Source: Bacteroidales bacterium (lineage in GTDB: Bacteria > Bacteroidota > Bacteroidia > Bacteroidales > UBA932). Taken from it: a DNA stretch of 64,000 nt. Position 1 is the stretch's first letter, and every line of letters begins with the position of its first letter. The stretch lies in assembly GCA_016286385.1 (NCBI GenBank), contig JAEESO010000012.1, forward strand, positions 1-64,000, written 5' to 3'. Shown here one piece after another: positions 62,516-64,000 of the stretch. The notes beneath the pieces were generated by a model. That model was not told the DNA's origin and made no database searches. It saw only the letters and a list, made by a program, of their open reading frames with translations. A program made the translations under genes and the position numbers.

Positions 62516-64000
62516 ATGAAAAAACTGCTCCTCATGGCATTCTGTGCCGCAATTATGGCCGGGTGCGCTTCCTCTAAGGATGTAAGGGAGGCAAGGGCCC
62601 TTGCCGGCAGGGTACTGGAAGGAAGCGGCGTAAGCCATATCCAATTCCGTAAGACAGCTTCTGAGGCCGATACCTTCCGCATAGAGTCTGACGGAGGCAA
62701 GGTTATCATCTCAGGTAATAACGCCAATTCCATGGCTACCGGCCTTGGATACTACCTGAGGCATTACTGCAATATAAGCATCGGCTGGATGGATGAGGGC
62801 AGGGCCCGCCTGGATGCCCCTCTTCCGGAGGTTGCAGAGGCCGTAGAATCATCGGCCCTTGTTCCAAACAGGTTTTTCCTTAATTACTGCACATATGGAT
62901 ACACCCTGCCCTGGTGGAAATGGCAGGACTGGGAGCGTCTCATAGACTGGATGGCCCTTAACGGCGTGAATCTGCCCCTTGCCATCACCGGCCAGGAATC
63001 CGTCTGGTATGAGGTGTGGAAGGAGATGGGCCTTACAGATGAGAATATCCGCAGTTTCTTCTCCGGTCCCGCTCATCTTCCCTGGCACAGGATGATCAAC
63101 ATAGACGGATGGCAGAGCCCTCTGCCAAAATCCTGGCTCCGTGGCCAGCAGGCTCTCCAGAAAAAGATCCTGGAAAGGGAAAGGGCGCTTTCCATGCGGC
63201 CGGTACTGCCGGCTTTCTCCGGACACGTCCCTCCGGCATTGAAGGAGGTATATCCGGATGCCGATATCCTTCAGATAGGGCCATGGGCGGGCTTCTCTAA
63301 AGAATACACGCCTTATTGCCTGAATCCCACGGACAGCCTTTTCCCCGTTATCCAGGAAAAATTCATCAGGAAGCAGACTCAGATATACGGAACGGACCAT
63401 ATCTACGGGATAGACCTTTTCAACGAAATCCAGCCCAGAAGCTGGGATAACGAGTGGCTTTCAAGTGCTGGTTCTGGAGTATACTCTTCCCTTGAAGCCG
63501 CAGATCCTGAGGCCGTCTGGCTCCAGATGACCTGGCTGTTCTGGTATCAGGGGAGGGACTGGACTCCTGAGAAGATCAAGGCTTACATCACATCCTATCC
63601 GGCTTCCAGGCAGCTTCTGCTGGATTATTTCTGTGAGTCCAGCGAGATTTGGAGAAGGACGGATAGCTATTACGGCGTACCTTTCATCTGGTGCTATCTT
63701 GGGAACTTCGGCGGCAATACGGTGCTCACCGGAAATATCCCGGACGTAGACCGGCGTATTAATGACGCCCTGGCCACAGCCGGGCCTTCAATGCAGGGCA
63801 TAGGCTGCACCCTGGAGGCTCTGGACTGCAACCCTTACGTGTTTGAATATGTCCTTGGAAAGGCCTGGGACTATCCCGTAACTCCGGAGTCCTATGCCAC
63901 GCTCCTTGCCGATTCCCGTACCGGCAAGGCCGATGAAAATGCCCGCAAAGCATGGGAGATCCTGGTTCAGGATATCTATGGCAAGACCGTTCCGGTAGGG
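62516..64000 (+). CDS. GH89 alpha-N-acetylglucosaminidase, 3' end beyond the window
   Basis: An open frame from ATG 62516 to the window end (495 codons, no stop). Lipobox MAGC (Cys17). An N-terminal small domain precedes the NAGLU-type barrel: NRFFLNYCTYGYTLPWWKW, RLIDWMALNGVNLPLAITGQ, IDLFNEIQP and the later GIGCTLEALDCNPYVFEY. The Glu residues in FNEI and TLEA match the regions holding the catalytic glutamates of GH89. The family removes terminal alpha-GlcNAc. Last visible gene of the operon, 13 bp after GH127. Confidence 0.85.
   Translation, partial: MKKLLLMAFCAAIMAGCASSKDVREARALAGRVLEGSGVSHIQFRKTASEADTFRIESDGGKVIISGNNANSMATGLGYYLRHYCNISIGWMDEGRARLDAPLPEVAEAVESSALVPNRFFLNYCTYGYTLPWWKWQDWERLIDWMALNGVNLPLAITGQESVWYEVWKEMGLTDENIRSFFSGPAHLPWHRMINIDGWQSPLPKSWLRGQQALQKKILERERALSMRPVLPAFSGHVPPALKEVYPDADILQIGPWAGFSKEYTPYCLNPTDSLFPVIQEKFIRKQTQIYGTDHIYGIDLFNEIQPRSWDNEWLSSAGSGVYSSLEAADPEAVWLQMTWLFWYQGRDWTPEKIKAYITSYPASRQLLLDYFCESSEIWRRTDSYYGVPFIWCYLGNFGGNTVLTGNIPDVDRRINDALATAGPSMQGIGCTLEALDCNPYVFEYVLGKAWDYPVTPESYATLLADSRTGKADENARKAWEILVQDIYGKTVPVG

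Overview
The window is chromosomal DNA from a Bacteroidales bacterium (phylum Bacteroidota). Three things show this: SusC/SusD pairs, many lipoproteins with short N-terminal signals, and promoters of the Bacteroidota type (-7 TAnnTTTG, -33 TTTG/TTG). The moderate GC content and gene set fit an uncultured gut or rumen lineage, but no species can be named. I see no rRNA, tRNA, CRISPR array, integrase or insertion sequence. Nearly everything is polysaccharide utilisation machinery, in two adjacent loci.

Locus 1 (about 160-37423) looks like a D-arabinan utilisation locus. It carries two GH172 (DUF2961) enzymes, two intact GH183-type (DUF4185) enzymes plus one DUF4185-like surface lipoprotein, GH116, GH43, two GH2 enzymes, a CE1-type esterase with an N-terminal CBM48-like domain, two paralogous SusC/SusD pairs and a CotH-family lipoprotein. 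GH172 and GH183 are the families known to contain exo- and endo-acting D-arabinofuranan-cleaving enzymes, the D-arabinan of mycobacterial arabinogalactan and lipoarabinomannan. The first SusCD operon (12138 down to 294) continues into a ribokinase-like kinase, a CBS-less SIS isomerase that keeps all four catalytic residues of D-arabinose-5-phosphate isomerase, a small lipoprotein and a FucP-type permease. Together these suggest D-arabinose uptake, then D-arabinose 5-phosphate, then D-ribulose 5-phosphate. This catabolic use of the KdsD-type reaction is the most interesting hypothesis here.

A LacI-family regulator (34992-36023) lies inside locus 1. Six imperfect 16-bp palindromes with consensus GCTAAAnCGnTTTAGC occur at its promoters: both susC promoters, both GH172 promoters and the promoter of the DUF4185-like lipoprotein. 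None was found in locus 2. I propose these as its operators.

Locus 2 (37416-64000, continuing past the end) is controlled by a membrane-bound one-component relative of the hybrid two-component systems (propeller sensor, Y_Y_Y, one membrane segment, AraC HTH, no kinase or receiver). It is divergent from a run of fourteen plus-strand genes with gaps of 0-66 bp: a six-hairpin glycosidase with a ThuA-like N-terminus, GH127, twin lipoproteins of unknown function with a conserved NYER...HSFAHRTES core, SusC/SusD, fasciclin, DUF5007-like, BACON and two fimbrillin-like lipoproteins, CotH, a second GH127, and GH89 (cut by the window end). Its substrate is unknown; GH127 and GH89 point to a glycan with beta-L-arabinofuranose-type and alpha-GlcNAc residues.

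Broken genes: a GH97-like remnant next to the lacI gene, and a 38-codon peptide gene with an internal stop at the left edge.
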